Of a DNA stretch of 64,000 bases, positions 19,353 through 31,486 are shown piece by piece. The notes below the pieces were generated by a model. The model was not told the origin of the DNA and made no database searches. It worked only from the letters and a program-made list of their open reading frames with translations. The stretch lies in assembly GCF_002831585.1 (NCBI RefSeq), contig NZ_CP025113.1, positions 5,161,001 through 5,225,000 on the forward strand, read 5' to 3'. The stretch's first letter is position 1, and each line of letters starts with the position of its first letter. The DNA is from Bradyrhizobium sp. SK17. GTDB lineage: Bacteria > Pseudomonadota > Alphaproteobacteria > Rhizobiales > Xanthobacteraceae. The position numbers and the translations under genes are program-made.

Positions 19353-19500
19353 CCCGAATATTCCCGGTTAAGCCTAGCAATATTACGTAGCCGCGACAGC
19401 GATTTGCCGCGGCCGAAGTCCTTGTTTTTGACACCCCGCGGGCCTACCTTCCGGCAAAGTCCAGGCCGGTTCGCCCGGCCATTTCTGGAGGGTTTGCAGG

Positions 19501-19734
19501 ATGGGTTCGCTGAGCATTTGGCACTGGATCGTCGTGATCGCAGTGGTCCTGCTGCTGTTCGGACGCGGCAAGATTTCGGACCTGATGGGTGACGTCGCCC
19601 AGGGCATCAAGGCCTTCAAGAAGGGCATGCAGGACGACGACAAGGTCGCAGACAAGACCGAGCCCACCAAGGCGATCGATCACAACGCAGCGCCGTCGGC
19701 AGCGCGCCAGGACGTTGGCAGCAAGGCTGTCTAA
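19501..19734 (+). CDS. tatA: Sec-independent translocase protein TatA
   Basis: A 77-residue pore-forming subunit of twin-arginine export. One N-terminal helix ([15 protein letters not shown]), the [20 protein letters not shown] hinge and amphipathic helix, and a charged tail are visible. AGGGTTTGCAGG precedes the ATG. It is first of tatA-tatB-tatC, with a 148-base gap from scpB that may hold a promoter. Confidence 0.95.
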   Translation: MGSLSIWHWIVVIAVVLLLFGRGKISDLMGDVAQGIKAFKKGMQDDDKVADKTEPTKAIDHNAAPSAARQDVGSKAV

Positions 19735-19910
19735 CGCGCTCGTACTGACGAATATTTCGACGTTTTTCTTTGCGCGAAACGGTGACGCCGTCGCACAGAC
19801 GCGCTATGGACGCCGGTTGAGAAAAGGCGCCGGCGGCCCCAGATCCTGTTAGGACGGCGAGTCCTATCAGACCATGGGGCCGATCGTGGCGCGCTGAGGC
19901 GGAACAATTC

Positions 19911-20437
19911 ATGTTCGATATCGGGTGGAGTGAACTGGTGGTCATCGCGGTCGTCGCGCTGATCGCCATCGGCCCGAAAGAACTGCCGGGCGTGCTGCGC
20001 ATGGTCGGGCAATGGATGGGCAAGGCCCGCAAGATGGCCGCCGAATTCCAGGGTCAGTTCCAGGAGGCCATGCGCGAGGCCGAGATGGCCGACCTCAAGA
20101 AGAGCTTTGACGAGGTCAGGGAAGCCGCCACCGGCATCACCAGCGGCGGCAACATCATGACCTCGTTGCAGAAGGACGTCAGCGACGCCTTGCAGATCGA
20201 CAAGCCGGTCGATGCGCAGGTCGCCTCCGCGATCGACGCGCCGGTGACATCGACTGGCGATGCACCGGTCACGCCCACGACGCCGGTCGCGCCGACGCCG
20301 GAAACCTTCGTCGAGGCCGAGACGCACGCCGCCACCAGCGAGCCGCTTGCTGTCACCAGTGAAGTGAAGTCCGAGCCCGCACCGGCGCAGCAGGCGTCGT
20401 CTGCGGAGCCCGACGTGCTGAAGGACGCGAGGGCGTC

Positions 20438-20441
<4 letters not shown>
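19911..20441 (+). CDS. tatB: Sec-independent translocase protein TatB
   Basis: A 176-residue receptor subunit of the Tat translocase. The N-terminus [20 protein letters not shown] followed by [10 protein letters not shown] is diagnostic, with an amphipathic helix and a long Pro/Ala/Thr-rich tail. It lies 176 bases after tatA; its stop overlaps the tatC start by four bases (ATGA). Confidence 0.95.
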
Positions 20442-22761
<2,320 letters not shown>

Positions 22762-22777
22762 CGCCGAGGCCAGTGTG

Positions 22778-23371
22778 ATGCCGCTCCACCGTGACATCCA
22801 CTGGCTTGGTCGACAATGGGCGGTCACCGGCCACGGTCTGCAACTGATCAACCAGAAGCAGCGAGGCTATTACGACATCGAGGCCGCGCGCCTGGGCGAG
22901 GCGGGCGTGATCGAGGCGATGCAATCGAAGGCCTGGATCGACAGGCCGGATTTCGACAAGGCGCTGGAGGTCGCGCGAGCCAAGTTCGCGCATGTCGCGC
23001 TGGCTGATCCCGCGCCGGCCGAGCCGCCTGCGGTGGCTGCGCCAGCAGCGTCACGCGCTTCGATCGAACCGCCGTTGGTGCCCACGATCGAAGAACTGCT
23101 GGCCAGGTTGAAGGTAAAATCGGCTACCACGGCAAAATCCGCCGAGGCGCCTGCTACGGCCGTCCCAGAGCCGCCCGGGTCCGATGCTCAGGCGATTGAA
23201 CCTCCACAGCCTGGGCCGCCGCCGTCGCCGAGCAATCCGGTAGCGCGCGCCACGGCTGCCTGGCCGGTGTTCGAGCGCAAGATCGCCGGCAGCGCCCGGT
23301 TTGTCAGCCCTTGGCGGGTGAGGTCGGCACGCTGGCATGGGCCCTCGTCAGGTTTGCCTCCGCGGCCCTAG
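22778..23371 (+). CDS. Conserved hypothetical protein, Pro/Ala-rich
   Basis: A 197-residue protein with no family I recognise. Residues 1-70 look folded (HRDIHWLGRQWAVTGHGLQL and YYDIEAARLGEAGVIE); residues 75-165 are Ala/Pro-rich and probably disordered; the last 30 are basic (WPVFERKIAGSARFVSPWRV). No signal peptide or membrane helix is seen. It lies 16 bases after serS and 63 before surE, so it is probably co-transcribed. Confidence 0.7.
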   Translation: MPLHRDIHWLGRQWAVTGHGLQLINQKQRGYYDIEAARLGEAGVIEAMQSKAWIDRPDFDKALEVARAKFAHVALADPAPAEPPAVAAPAASRASIEPPLVPTIEELLARLKVKSATTAKSAEAPATAVPEPPGSDAQAIEPPQPGPPPSPSNPVARATAAWPVFERKIAGSARFVSPWRVRSARWHGPSSGLPPRP

Positions 23372-23434
23372 CCGGTTAAGACGGCTCGTCAGCCAAGAAG
23401 ATCGAGCCCAATCGGAAAAAAGGCACTTTGACGG

Positions 23435-24202
23435 ATGCGAATTCTCTGCACCAACGATGACGGCATCAACGCTCCGGGCCTCAAGGTCATCGAGGAGATC
23501 GCGCGCGCGTTGTCCGACGACGTCTGGATCGTCGCGCCCGAGCTCGATCAGTCCGGCGTCTCGCATTCGCTGTCGCTCAACGATCCGCTGCGCCTGCGCG
23601 AAGTCGGCCCGCGTCACTTCGCGGTGCGCGGCACGCCGACCGATTGCGTCATCATGGGCGCGCGCCACGTCCTCGGCGACAAGCTGCCCGATCTCGTGCT
23701 GAGCGGCGTCAACAAGGGCCGCAACGTCGCCGAGGACGTGGTCTATTCCGGCACCATCGCCGGCGCGCTGGAGGGCACCATTCTCGGTTTCCCGTCATTT
23801 GCGCTGTCGCAGGAATTCTCGATCGAGACGCGCAACGCGCCGCTGTGGGACACCGCGCTGAAATTCGGACCCGACATCATCCGCAAGGTGATGGCCGCGG
23901 GCGTGCCCCGGAACACCGTCATCAACGTCAACTTCCCGTCCTGCATGCCCGACGACGTCAAGGGCATCCGGATCACCCGGCAGGGCAAGCGCAATCAGGG
24001 CTTTCTGAAGATCGACCGCCGTCACGACGGACGCGGCAATCCGTACTTCTGGATCGGCTTCGAGCGTGCGGCGATGATGGATACGCCGGCCGAAGGCACC
24101 GACCTCGCAGCACTCGCCGCGCGCTACGTCTCGGTGACGCCGCTCAGGCTCGATCGCACCGATGAGGCGTTTTCGGAAACGCTGGTCGACACGTTGAAAT
24201 GA
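23435..24202 (+). CDS. surE: 5'/3'-nucleotidase SurE
   Basis: A 255-residue metal-dependent survival nucleotidase acting on nucleoside monophosphates. The metal-binding start MRILCTNDDGINAPGL and the motif SGVNKGRNVAEDVVYSGTI are intact. It precedes pcm and an NlpD-type gene as in the classical surE-pcm-nlpD order, here interrupted by an opposed receiver-domain gene. Confidence 0.95.
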   Translation: MRILCTNDDGINAPGLKVIEEIARALSDDVWIVAPELDQSGVSHSLSLNDPLRLREVGPRHFAVRGTPTDCVIMGARHVLGDKLPDLVLSGVNKGRNVAEDVVYSGTIAGALEGTILGFPSFALSQEFSIETRNAPLWDTALKFGPDIIRKVMAAGVPRNTVINVNFPSCMPDDVKGIRITRQGKRNQGFLKIDRRHDGRGNPYFWIGFERAAMMDTPAEGTDLAALAARYVSVTPLRLDRTDEAFSETLVDTLK

Positions 24203-24207
24203 TCGTT

Positions 24208-24284
24208 GTAGCCCGGATGAGCGCAGCGACATCCGGGACCATCGTTTGAGGTGCCCCGGATGTCGCTGCGCTGATCCGGGCTAC
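24208..24284. repeat. Intergenic palindrome, GTAGCCCGGAT family
   Basis: A 77-base inverted repeat: GTAGCCCGGATGAGCGCAGC at one end pairs with the matching complement ending ATCCGGGCTAC. It lies between the convergent genes surE and the receiver gene. Related copies occur at 49552, 60130 and 61146. Confidence 0.85.
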
Positions 24285-24295
24285 GGGACCGATCG

Positions 24296-24673
24296 TCAGA
24301 CCGGCGCGCTCTTCATCGCGCTTGAGATCGCCTGGGCCAGCGTTTCCAGCTGGAAGGGCTTTTGCAGCGCCGGGCGGTCGCGATACTCCGGCGGCAGGCC
24401 GGACGAGCCATAGCCGGTCGCGAAAATGAAGGGGCGGTTGCGGGCGTTGATCAGCTCGGCGACCGGGGTGATCACCTTGCCATTGACGTTGACGTCGAGG
24501 ATCGCGAGGTCGAACTCGGTCGATTGCGCGAGCTTGACTGCCTCGCCGATCTCGCCGGCCTCGGCGGCGACGCTATGGCCGAGTTCCTCCAGCATATCGG
24601 CAACCATCATCCGGATCATGACCTCGTCCTCCACGAGGAAAACTGAACAGCCCGCCGGCCGTATCGCTGTCAT
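24296..24673 (-). CDS. Single-domain response regulator (receiver only)
   Basis: A 125-residue CheY-like receiver with no output domain. It has the acidic pair (VFLVEDEVMI), the phospho-acceptor Asp in LAILDVNVNG, the Thr in FATGYG and the Lys in LQKPFQ. The ATG at 24673 is preceded by AAGGA eight bases upstream, which decides against a longer frame starting at 24754. No sensor kinase is nearby, so its partner is unknown. It is inserted, in the opposite direction, within surE-pcm. Confidence 0.88.
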   Translation of the reverse strand: MTAIRPAGCSVFLVEDEVMIRMMVADMLEELGHSVAAEAGEIGEAVKLAQSTEFDLAILDVNVNGKVITPVAELINARNRPFIFATGYGSSGLPPEYRDRPALQKPFQLETLAQAISSAMKSAPV

Positions 24674-25037
24674 GATGGAATCCTTGCCCGTCCCTGAAAT
24701 AGGCTCGCAAATAACATTACCAGGCGCAATGCAAACGTTTGGGGATTGGTCCATTTCCAGCGCGCAAAGGCACTTCGCCGCATCGCCCTGACTGACTCGC
24801 TGCGCGAGATTCGTCCAGGATCCGGCGAACTGCTCAACTCAGCCGGAGCCCTGGGTCGGCCTCAACCACGCGTCATTGGTGACTATCTGAAGAGCCGCCG
24901 CTGGCGCCGAACGCGAACCAGGCCGCCAGGTTCCTGATCGGGAACAAAAATGACGGGAAATTTTTCCTTAACGCGGTATTTTGGATTCAATGGCATCAAG
25001 CTCAGCAAGATCCGCGCGCCGGTGCCCAGAGACGCTG
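24674..25037. other. Divergent intergenic region between receiver gene and pcm
   Basis: About 360 bases holding the promoters of two divergent genes. An AT-rich stretch near 24955-24985 is the most likely promoter area for pcm. No gene, repeat or clear operator is seen. Confidence 0.4.
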
Positions 25038-25694
25038 ATGAACATGGCCGTAACCCCTGATTCGACCGAAAAGATGATGTTTCAGCTCACCCTGCGGCGG
25101 CGAGGGGTCAGCGATCAGGCGGTGCTGCGCACCATGGAAGAGGTGCCGCGCGAGGTCTTCGTCGAGCCGCGCGATCGCAACGAGGCCTATCGCGACAGTG
25201 CGCTTGCGATCGCCTGCGGGCAGACCATCAGCCAGCCCTTCGTGGTGGCCTACATGACCGAGCAGTTGCGGCTCGCGAAAGACCATCGCGTGCTCGAGAT
25301 CGGCACCGGCTCAGGCTATCAGGCCGCCATCCTGTCCCGGCTGTGCAAGCAGGTGCTGACCATCGAGCGCTACCGCACATTGGCCGAGGGCGCCCGCAAG
25401 CGTCTCGAAAAGCTCGGCTATTACAACATCGAGGTGTTGCTCGGGGACGGCTTCGACGTCCCCCGCGGCGCCGGCGATTTCGACCGCATCATCGTCACCG
25501 CGGCGATGGAGCAGGTGCCGGAGAAACTGCTCGATCGGCTCGAACCCGGCGGCATCCTGATTGCCCCGGTTGGACCGCATCAGGGCACCCAGACGCTGGT
25601 CCGCATGATGCGGACGGAGAGCGGCTTCGACCGCAAGGAATTGGTCGACGTGCGCTTTGTGCCGGCGCTGCCCGGAATCGCGCGCGAATTGTAA
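25038..25694 (+). CDS. pcm: Protein-L-isoaspartate O-methyltransferase
   Basis: A 218-residue SAM-dependent repair enzyme that methylates isoaspartyl residues of aged proteins. Signatures are [19 protein letters not shown], the SAM-binding [15 protein letters not shown], and [19 protein letters not shown]. The ATG at 25038 (or 25044) gives normal family length; a longer in-frame TTG/ATG start near 24981-24990 is possible. It stands between surE and the NlpD-type gene. Confidence 0.92.
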   Translation: MNMAVTPDSTEKMMFQLTLRRRGVSDQAVLRTMEEVPREVFVEPRDRNEAYRDSALAIACGQTISQPFVVAYMTEQLRLAKDHRVLEIGTGSGYQAAILSRLCKQVLTIERYRTLAEGARKRLEKLGYYNIEVLLGDGFDVPRGAGDFDRIIVTAAMEQVPEKLLDRLEPGGILIAPVGPHQGTQTLVRMMRTESGFDRKELVDVRFVPALPGIAREL

Positions 25695-25804
25695 ATTTGG
25701 CGATTTGCTGCTTGGCACCAACGCCTTATTCGCAGGGTTAAGCGGTTATTTACTCGCTACGTGTTTACTCAAAACAGTCTTTTGTTGCGTACGAGTGAGT
25801 AACC

Positions 25805-27172
25805 ATGTCTGGGGTTGTTGAGTTGCTTCGCTCGCGTCGCGTTCCGCAGGTTGCGGTGCTGACGCTGATGTCCATGGCTTTCGCCGGTTGCAGCGCCGAC
25901 ATGTCGTCGCGCTTCCAGCAGAGCTCATATTCACAAAATCCGTTCGCGTTCGATCCGCAGCCGACCAGCTCCGTGCAGGCGCCGCCGCGCGAGTTGCCGC
26001 AATACGCACGGCCGCGAACGCAACCGCAGTACTCGCAGTATCAGTCCCAGCCGTTGCCGCCGCCGGTCGCGGCGCCGCAATCCTACCCGGTCGCCAATGC
26101 CGGCGTCTCCGGAGGCGGGCGAGGGATGTCGTCCTACGCGCCACCGCCGCCGGCGCGCGCGCAGATGGAGGCGACCGGCACCGTGCCGCATTCGGTCGCG
26201 GCGGCGCACGCCGGGCATAACGGCACCACCATCATCGTCGGCACCAGCGATACGCTGGAAGTGCTGGCGCGACGCTACAACGTCTCGAGCGCCGAGATCC
26301 TGCGCGCCAATGGCTACAAGGGACCGCGCGCGCTGTCGCCCGGTCAGCAACTGATCATTCCGCGTCCGACCGCAACCGCCGCTGCACCCGCGATGGCCGC
26401 ACCGGCCGCGCGGCCCGTCGCTGTGGCGGCTGCGCCCGGCGTCCACTATGTCAATCGCGGCGACACGCTGCACAGCATCGCGCGCCAGCACCACATCCCG
26501 GTGGCCGAGCTTGCCCGCGCCAACAATCTCGATCAGTCGGCGCGGCTCAGCCTCGGCATGAAGCTCGTCGTGCCCGGTGCCAAGACTGCGATGGCAGCAC
26601 CTGCGCCGGTTGCGCAACCGGTTGCCGCTGCGCCGGTCGCAGTCGCCACCGCACCCGCTGTCGCAGCTCCGAAGGTCGTCGCCAGCGCGCTGCCGCAGCA
26701 GAGCGCCCGGCTGGTCCAGCCGACCGCGACTGTCGAACAGCCAGCCGTCGCGGAGACGCCGGCGGCCAAGCCGGCCGAGACCACCAGTGCGCTGCCGACC
26801 TTCCGCTGGCCAGTGCGTGGCAAGGTCATCACGGCTTACGGCTCGAAGACCAACGGCAAGGTCAATGACGGCATCAACGTCGCGGTGCCCGAAGGCACGC
26901 CGGTGAAGGCGGCCGAGGACGGCGTGGTGGCCTATTCGGGCAACGAGCTGAAGGGCTACGGCAACCTCGTGCTGGTTCGCCATTCCAACGGCTATGTCAC
27001 CGCCTACGCCCACGCGAGCGAAATCCTGGTGAAGCGCGGCGATACCATCAAGCGCGGCCAGGTGATCGCCAAGTCCGGCCAGACCGGCGAGGCGAGCTCG
27101 CCGCAGCTTCACTTCGAAATTCGCAAAGGATCGTCTCCGGTCGATCCGCTCCAGTTCCTCAACGGCGCGTAA
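25805..27172 (+). CDS. nlpD: NlpD-type lipoprotein: two LysM domains and degenerate LytM domain
   Basis: A 455-residue outer-membrane lipoprotein predicted to activate cell-wall amidases at division. The lipobox is FAGC with Cys near residue 29. A Gln/Pro-rich linker leads to LysM domains at about 138-182 and 217-260 (YVNRGDTLHSIARQHHI), an Ala/Pro-rich spacer, and an M23/LytM fold from about 337. The metal-site residues look changed: NDGINVAV where active enzymes have HxGxD, and SPQLHFEIR for HLHFE. An amidase activator is therefore more likely than an enzyme. The position after surE and pcm supports the name nlpD. Confidence 0.82.
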   Translation: MSGVVELLRSRRVPQVAVLTLMSMAFAGCSADMSSRFQQSSYSQNPFAFDPQPTSSVQAPPRELPQYARPRTQPQYSQYQSQPLPPPVAAPQSYPVANAGVSGGGRGMSSYAPPPPARAQMEATGTVPHSVAAAHAGHNGTTIIVGTSDTLEVLARRYNVSSAEILRANGYKGPRALSPGQQLIIPRPTATAAAPAMAAPAARPVAVAAAPGVHYVNRGDTLHSIARQHHIPVAELARANNLDQSARLSLGMKLVVPGAKTAMAAPAPVAQPVAAAPVAVATAPAVAAPKVVASALPQQSARLVQPTATVEQPAVAETPAAKPAETTSALPTFRWPVRGKVITAYGSKTNGKVNDGINVAVPEGTPVKAAEDGVVAYSGNELKGYGNLVLVRHSNGYVTAYAHASEILVKRGDTIKRGQVIAKSGQTGEASSPQLHFEIRKGSSPVDPLQFLNGA

Positions 27173-27210
27173 GTTACGCGCTCGGACTTCCAAGTCTCAC
27201 AACAAAGACA

Positions 27211-27239
27211 ACGGGGGAAGCGCAAGCTTCCCCCGTTTT
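27211..27239 (+). terminator. Rho-independent terminator after nlpD
   Basis: ACGGGGGAAGC, GCAA tetraloop, GCTTCCCCCGT and a T-rich tail (TTTTGTTTT). The 11-base stem is perfect and lies 39 bases after the stop codon. Confidence 0.93.
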
Positions 27240-27261
27240 GTTTTGACGATTGCGACGGCGA

Positions 27262-28146
27262 TTACTTCCCGCTCAGCCGCACGCCGAGCCGGCCCGCCAG
27301 CTCCTGGGTGTATTGCCAGGCGACGCGGCCGGAGCGCGAGCCGCGGGTGGTCGACCATTCGAGCGCCTCGCGCTCGAGTTCGTCGTCGGCGATCTTGATG
27401 CCGAAATGGTCGCAATAGCCCTTCACCATCGCGAGGTACTCGTCCTGGCTGCAACGGTGGAAGCCGAGCCAGAGGCCGAAGCGATCCGACAGCGAAACTT
27501 TCTCCTCGACTGCCTCGCCCGGATTGATCGCGGTCGAGCGTTCGTTCTCGATCATCTCGCGCGCCAGGAGATGCCGGCGGTTCGAGGTCGCATAGAGGAT
27601 GACGTTGTCGGGACGGCCTTCGATACCGCCATCCAGCACAGCCTTCAGCGATTTGTAGGAGGCGTCGTTGCCGTCGAAGGAGAGGTCGTCGCAGAACACG
27701 ATGCAGCGGAACGGCGAGCTGCGCAGAAGCTCCATCAGCCCGGGCAGGCTCTCGATGTCCTCGCGGTGGATCTCGATCAGCTTCAGCCGGTCGGCCGGCT
27801 TGCGGTCGGCATTGATGGTGGCATGCGCCGCCTTCACCAGCGACGACTTGCCCATGCCGCGGGCGCCCCACAGCAGGGCATTGTTGGCGGGCAGCCCGTT
27901 GGTGAACCGCTCGGTGTTCTCCATCAGGATGTCGCGCATCCGGTCGACGCCCTTGAGCAGGCCGATTTCGACACGGCTGACGCGCGGCACCGGGGCCAGG
28001 CGGCCGTCCGGGTGCCAGACGAAGGCGTCCGCGGCGCCGAGCGACTCGGCTGGATCGGCGGCGGCCGGGGAGGCGGCCGCGAGGCGGCTTGCGATGCTCT
28101 CCAGGGCGTTCGCGATCCGCTCGGCAGTGGCGCCATCGAGCGCCAT
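27262..28146 (-). CDS. DUF815 AAA-type ATPase
   Basis: A 294-residue P-loop ATPase of the DUF815 family. Walker A is GARGMGKSS, Walker B FCDDLSF, followed by a sensor-like YATSNRRHLL and a DRFGLWLGFH motif typical of the family. The biological role is not established. It is convergent with nlpD and divergent from yajC-secDF, with about 290 bases to yajC. Confidence 0.88.
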   Translation of the reverse strand: MALDGATAERIANALESIASRLAAASPAAADPAESLGAADAFVWHPDGRLAPVPRVSRVEIGLLKGVDRMRDILMENTERFTNGLPANNALLWGARGMGKSSLVKAAHATINADRKPADRLKLIEIHREDIESLPGLMELLRSSPFRCIVFCDDLSFDGNDASYKSLKAVLDGGIEGRPDNVILYATSNRRHLLAREMIENERSTAINPGEAVEEKVSLSDRFGLWLGFHRCSQDEYLAMVKGYCDHFGIKIADDELEREALEWSTTRGSRSGRVAWQYTQELAGRLGVRLSGK

Positions 28147-28438
28147 TTCCGGGCGTTTTGTCGCGGCGTTTGCAGCGCCTCTGGCGGCGGTTTTGGGGGT
28201 GTTTTGCGGGTTGTTTTACTGGTGGATTTCTTGGCTTTTTTCGGCATTTGTCCAGTTCCTGACGGCGCAGCCATATCGGGCTGGCGCAGGTCCCGCAAGC
28301 GCCCTAAATGAAGGCCCGTTAACGTTGCAATTGGGACCGCGGCCGCTATAGTCCGCGCGAATTTGTCCGGACCGCCATACCGCCCCGAAGGTCGAGGGCG
28401 CTGCCGGTCTTTTCCCGTCTTATCCGAGGATCGTCCGA

Positions 28439-28795
28439 ATGCTGATTACTCCTGCGTTTGCTCAGGCCGGAGCGAGTGGTGACACCAACAGCATGTTGAT
28501 GTCGCTGCTGCCATTCGCGCTGATCTTCGTGATCATGTACTTCCTGATTCTGCGCCCGCAGCAGAAGAAGGTGCGGGACCATGCAGACCTCGTGAAGAAC
28601 ATCCGCCGCGGCGACACCGTGGTGACCTCGGGCGGCCTCGTCGGCAAGGTGACCAAGGTGGTCGACGACGACCAGATCGAGTTCGAGATCTCGGACGGTG
28701 TCCGCGTCCGCCAGATGCGGCAGATGATCTCGGGCGTGCGGACCAAGGGTGAGCCGGCGAAGGGCGATGCCAAGGACGAGGCGTCCGCGAGCTGA
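28439..28795 (+). CDS. yajC: Preprotein translocase subunit YajC
   Basis: A 118-residue single-pass membrane protein of the SecDF-YajC accessory complex. The helix and motif LPFALIFVIMYFLILRPQQK is diagnostic, followed by the VVTSGGLVGKVTKV beta domain. It is first of the operon yajC-secD-secF. Confidence 0.95.
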   Translation: MLITPAFAQAGASGDTNSMLMSLLPFALIFVIMYFLILRPQQKKVRDHADLVKNIRRGDTVVTSGGLVGKVTKVVDDDQIEFEISDGVRVRQMRQMISGVRTKGEPAKGDAKDEASAS

Positions 28796-28834
28796 TCGCG
28801 GCGCCGACTTTCTGGAATCTGACAGGTCAACTCG

Positions 28835-30436
28835 ATGTTGTATTTCACGCGGTGGCGAGCGCTGGGGATCATCCTGACAGCGCTGGTGGTCTGCCTGTGC
28901 GCCGTGCCCAATTTCTTCCCCGAGGCGCAGGTCAAGACCTGGCCGGCCTGGGCGCAGCGGCGCCTCGTGCTCGGCCTCGATTTGCAGGGCGGCTCGTATC
29001 TGCTGCTCGAGGTCGACTCCAACTACGTGAAGAAGGAGAAGCTCGACCAGATCCGCGACGACGCCCGGAAGGTGCTTCGTGAAGCCAAGATCGGCTACAC
29101 CGGCCTCAACGTTCGCAACGACGCGGTGGAAGTGCGCATCTCCAAGGAGGGCGAGCAGGCGCCGGCGTTGTCGAAGCTCCGCGAGCTGTCGCAGCCGCTC
29201 GGCGGATTGCTCGGCTCCAGCGGTCAGCGCAGCCTCGAGGTTGCCGATGCCGGCAGCGGCCTGATCCGCCTGACGATCCCGCCGGCAGCGATCACCGAGC
29301 GCATCCGGCAGACCATCGAGCAATCGATCCAGATCGTCGAGAAGCGGGTCAACGAGCTCGGCACGGTCGAGCCGGTGATCCAGCGCCAGGGCACCGACCG
29401 CATCCTGGTGCAGGTACCGGGCTTGCAGGACCCGACCCGCCTCAAAGAACTGCTCGGCAAGACTGCGAAGATGGAATTCCGCATGGTCGACACTTCGGTG
29501 TCGCCCGATCAGGCGCAGCAGGGCCGGTTGCCGCCGGACTCCGAACTGCTGATGAGCGCATCGCCGCCACCGATTCCGTACGTCGTCAAGAAGCAGGTCC
29601 TGGTCTCCGGAGGCGAGCTCTCGGACGCCCAGCCCGGCTTCGACCAGCGCACTGGCGAGGCGATCGTCAGCTTCAAGTTCAACACCACGGGTGCGCGCAA
29701 ATTCGCCCAGGCGACTGCCGAGAATGTCGGTCAGCCGTTTGCGATCGTGCTCGACAACAAGGTGATCTCGGCACCCGTGATCCGCGAGCCGATCACCGGC
29801 GGACAGGGCCAGATTTCCGGCAGCTTCACCGTGCAATCGGCCAATGATCTGGCGATCCTGATGCGTGCCGGCGCGTTGCCGGCGCCGTTGACCGTGATCG
29901 AGGAGCGGACCGTCGGTCCGGGCCTCGGACAGGACTCGATCGAGAAGGGCGAGCTCGCGGCCTATGTCGGCTCGATCCTGGTCATCGTGTTCATGCTGCT
30001 CACCTACCGGCTGTTCGGGGTGTTCGCCAACATCGCCGTGGCCATCAACGTCGCGATGATCTTCGGTCTGCTGTCGCTGCTCAACGCCACGCTGACCTTG
30101 CCGGGCATCGCCGGCATCGTGCTGACGGTCGGCATCGCGGTCGACTCCAACGTGCTGATCTACGAGCGCATCCGTGAGGAACTGCGCGGCGGCCGCAACG
30201 CGATCTCGGCGATCGACGCCGGCTTCAAGCGGGCGCTGGCGACCATCCTCGATTCCAACATCACCACCTTCATCGCTGCTGCCGTGCTGTTCTACATCGG
30301 CACCGGGCCGGTGCGCGGCTTTGCCGTGACGCTCGGCATCGGCATCATCACCACGGTGTTCACCGCCTTCACAATGACGCGCCTGATCGTCGCGTGGTGG
30401 GTGTGGTGGAAGCGGCCGCAAACCGTGCCGATCTGA
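28835..30436 (+). CDS. secD: Protein translocase subunit SecD
   Basis: A 533-residue RND-superfamily membrane protein that, with SecF, uses the proton gradient to pull exported proteins across the membrane. The N-terminal helix and LGLDLQGGSYLLLEVD motif, the P1 head region, and six helices with GIAVDSNVLIYERIREEL (TM4, with Asp for proton transfer) are present. It lies 39 bases after yajC and ten before secF. Confidence 0.96.
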   Translation: MLYFTRWRALGIILTALVVCLCAVPNFFPEAQVKTWPAWAQRRLVLGLDLQGGSYLLLEVDSNYVKKEKLDQIRDDARKVLREAKIGYTGLNVRNDAVEVRISKEGEQAPALSKLRELSQPLGGLLGSSGQRSLEVADAGSGLIRLTIPPAAITERIRQTIEQSIQIVEKRVNELGTVEPVIQRQGTDRILVQVPGLQDPTRLKELLGKTAKMEFRMVDTSVSPDQAQQGRLPPDSELLMSASPPPIPYVVKKQVLVSGGELSDAQPGFDQRTGEAIVSFKFNTTGARKFAQATAENVGQPFAIVLDNKVISAPVIREPITGGQGQISGSFTVQSANDLAILMRAGALPAPLTVIEERTVGPGLGQDSIEKGELAAYVGSILVIVFMLLTYRLFGVFANIAVAINVAMIFGLLSLLNATLTLPGIAGIVLTVGIAVDSNVLIYERIREELRGGRNAISAIDAGFKRALATILDSNITTFIAAAVLFYIGTGPVRGFAVTLGIGIITTVFTAFTMTRLIVAWWVWWKRPQTVPI

Positions 30437-30446
30437 GAGGCCTCTC

Positions 30447-31481
30447 GTGACCCATACCGTTCTCATTGGCCTTGGCATCCTGATCGCCGTGCTGACCGTG
30501 GTCGCGGCGCTCGGCCTGCTGCCGTCGCTGCGCATCGTGCCCGACGATACGCATTTCGACTTCACGCGCTTTCGCCGCATCAGCTTCCCGATCTCGGCGC
30601 TGCTCTCGATCCTCGCCATCACGCTGTTCTTCACCCACGGCCTGAACTTCGGCATCGACTTCAAGGGCGGCACGCTGCTGGAGGTGCGGGCCAAGTCCGG
30701 CACCGCCGACATCGCGGCGATGCGCACGACCCTGAACGGCCTCGGTCTCGGCGAGGTGCAGTTGCAGCAACTCGGCGGTTCGGGCGAGGCAGACGTGCAG
30801 ATTCGCGTCGCCGAACAACCGGGCGGCGACAAGGCCCAGCAGGACGCGGTGGGCAAGATCCGCGGCGCGCTCGGCGAGGCCGTGGACTACCGGCGCGTCG
30901 AGGTGGTGGGGCCGCGCGTCTCCGGCGAACTGCTTGCCTACGGCATGCTCGGCCTGATGCTCGCGATCATCGGCATCCTGATCTACCTCTGGTTCCGGTT
31001 CGAGTGGCAGTTCGCGCTCGGCGCCATGATCGCCAACGTCCACGACATCGTGCTCACGATCGGCTTCATGTCGGTCACCCAGGTCGACTTCGACCTCACC
31101 AGTATCGCGGCGCTCCTGACGATTCTCGGCTATTCGCTCAACGACACCGTCGTCATCTACGACCGCATCCGCGAGATGCTGCGGCGCTACAAGAAGATGC
31201 CGATGCCGCAGCTGCTCAACGAATCGATCAACTCGACGCTGTCGCGTTCGATCATCACCCACGTCACCGTGACGCTGGCGCTGCTCGCACTGCTGCTGTT
31301 CGGCGGCCAGGCGATCCACAGCTTCACCGCGGTGATGATGTTCGGCGTCGTGCTGGTCGGCACCTACACCTCGATCTTCATCGCCGCACCGATCCTGATC
31401 TATCTCGGTGTCCACACCACGCGGGGTGAGACGCTGGACGAACCGGCCAAGAAGCCGGACACGGCGGCAGCCAAGAAGTAG
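30447..31481 (+). CDS. secF: Protein translocase subunit SecF
   Basis: A 344-residue partner of SecD. The motifs GLNFGIDFKGGTLLEV and LGYSLNDTVVIYDRIREML (TM4 Asp) are present, with six helices. It is immediately followed (five bases) by an NDUFAF3-family gene, extending the operon beyond protein export. Confidence 0.96.
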   Translation: MTHTVLIGLGILIAVLTVVAALGLLPSLRIVPDDTHFDFTRFRRISFPISALLSILAITLFFTHGLNFGIDFKGGTLLEVRAKSGTADIAAMRTTLNGLGLGEVQLQQLGGSGEADVQIRVAEQPGGDKAQQDAVGKIRGALGEAVDYRRVEVVGPRVSGELLAYGMLGLMLAIIGILIYLWFRFEWQFALGAMIANVHDIVLTIGFMSVTQVDFDLTSIAALLTILGYSLNDTVVIYDRIREMLRRYKKMPMPQLLNESINSTLSRSIITHVTVTLALLALLLFGGQAIHSFTAVMMFGVVLVGTYTSIFIAAPILIYLGVHTTRGETLDEPAKKPDTAAAKK

Positions 31482-31486
31482 CCCGC

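Noticed and set aside
28346..30856. An 836-codon minus-strand frame
   Set aside because: Antisense to yajC-secD-secF, with the low-complexity composition expected of a GC-rich shadow.
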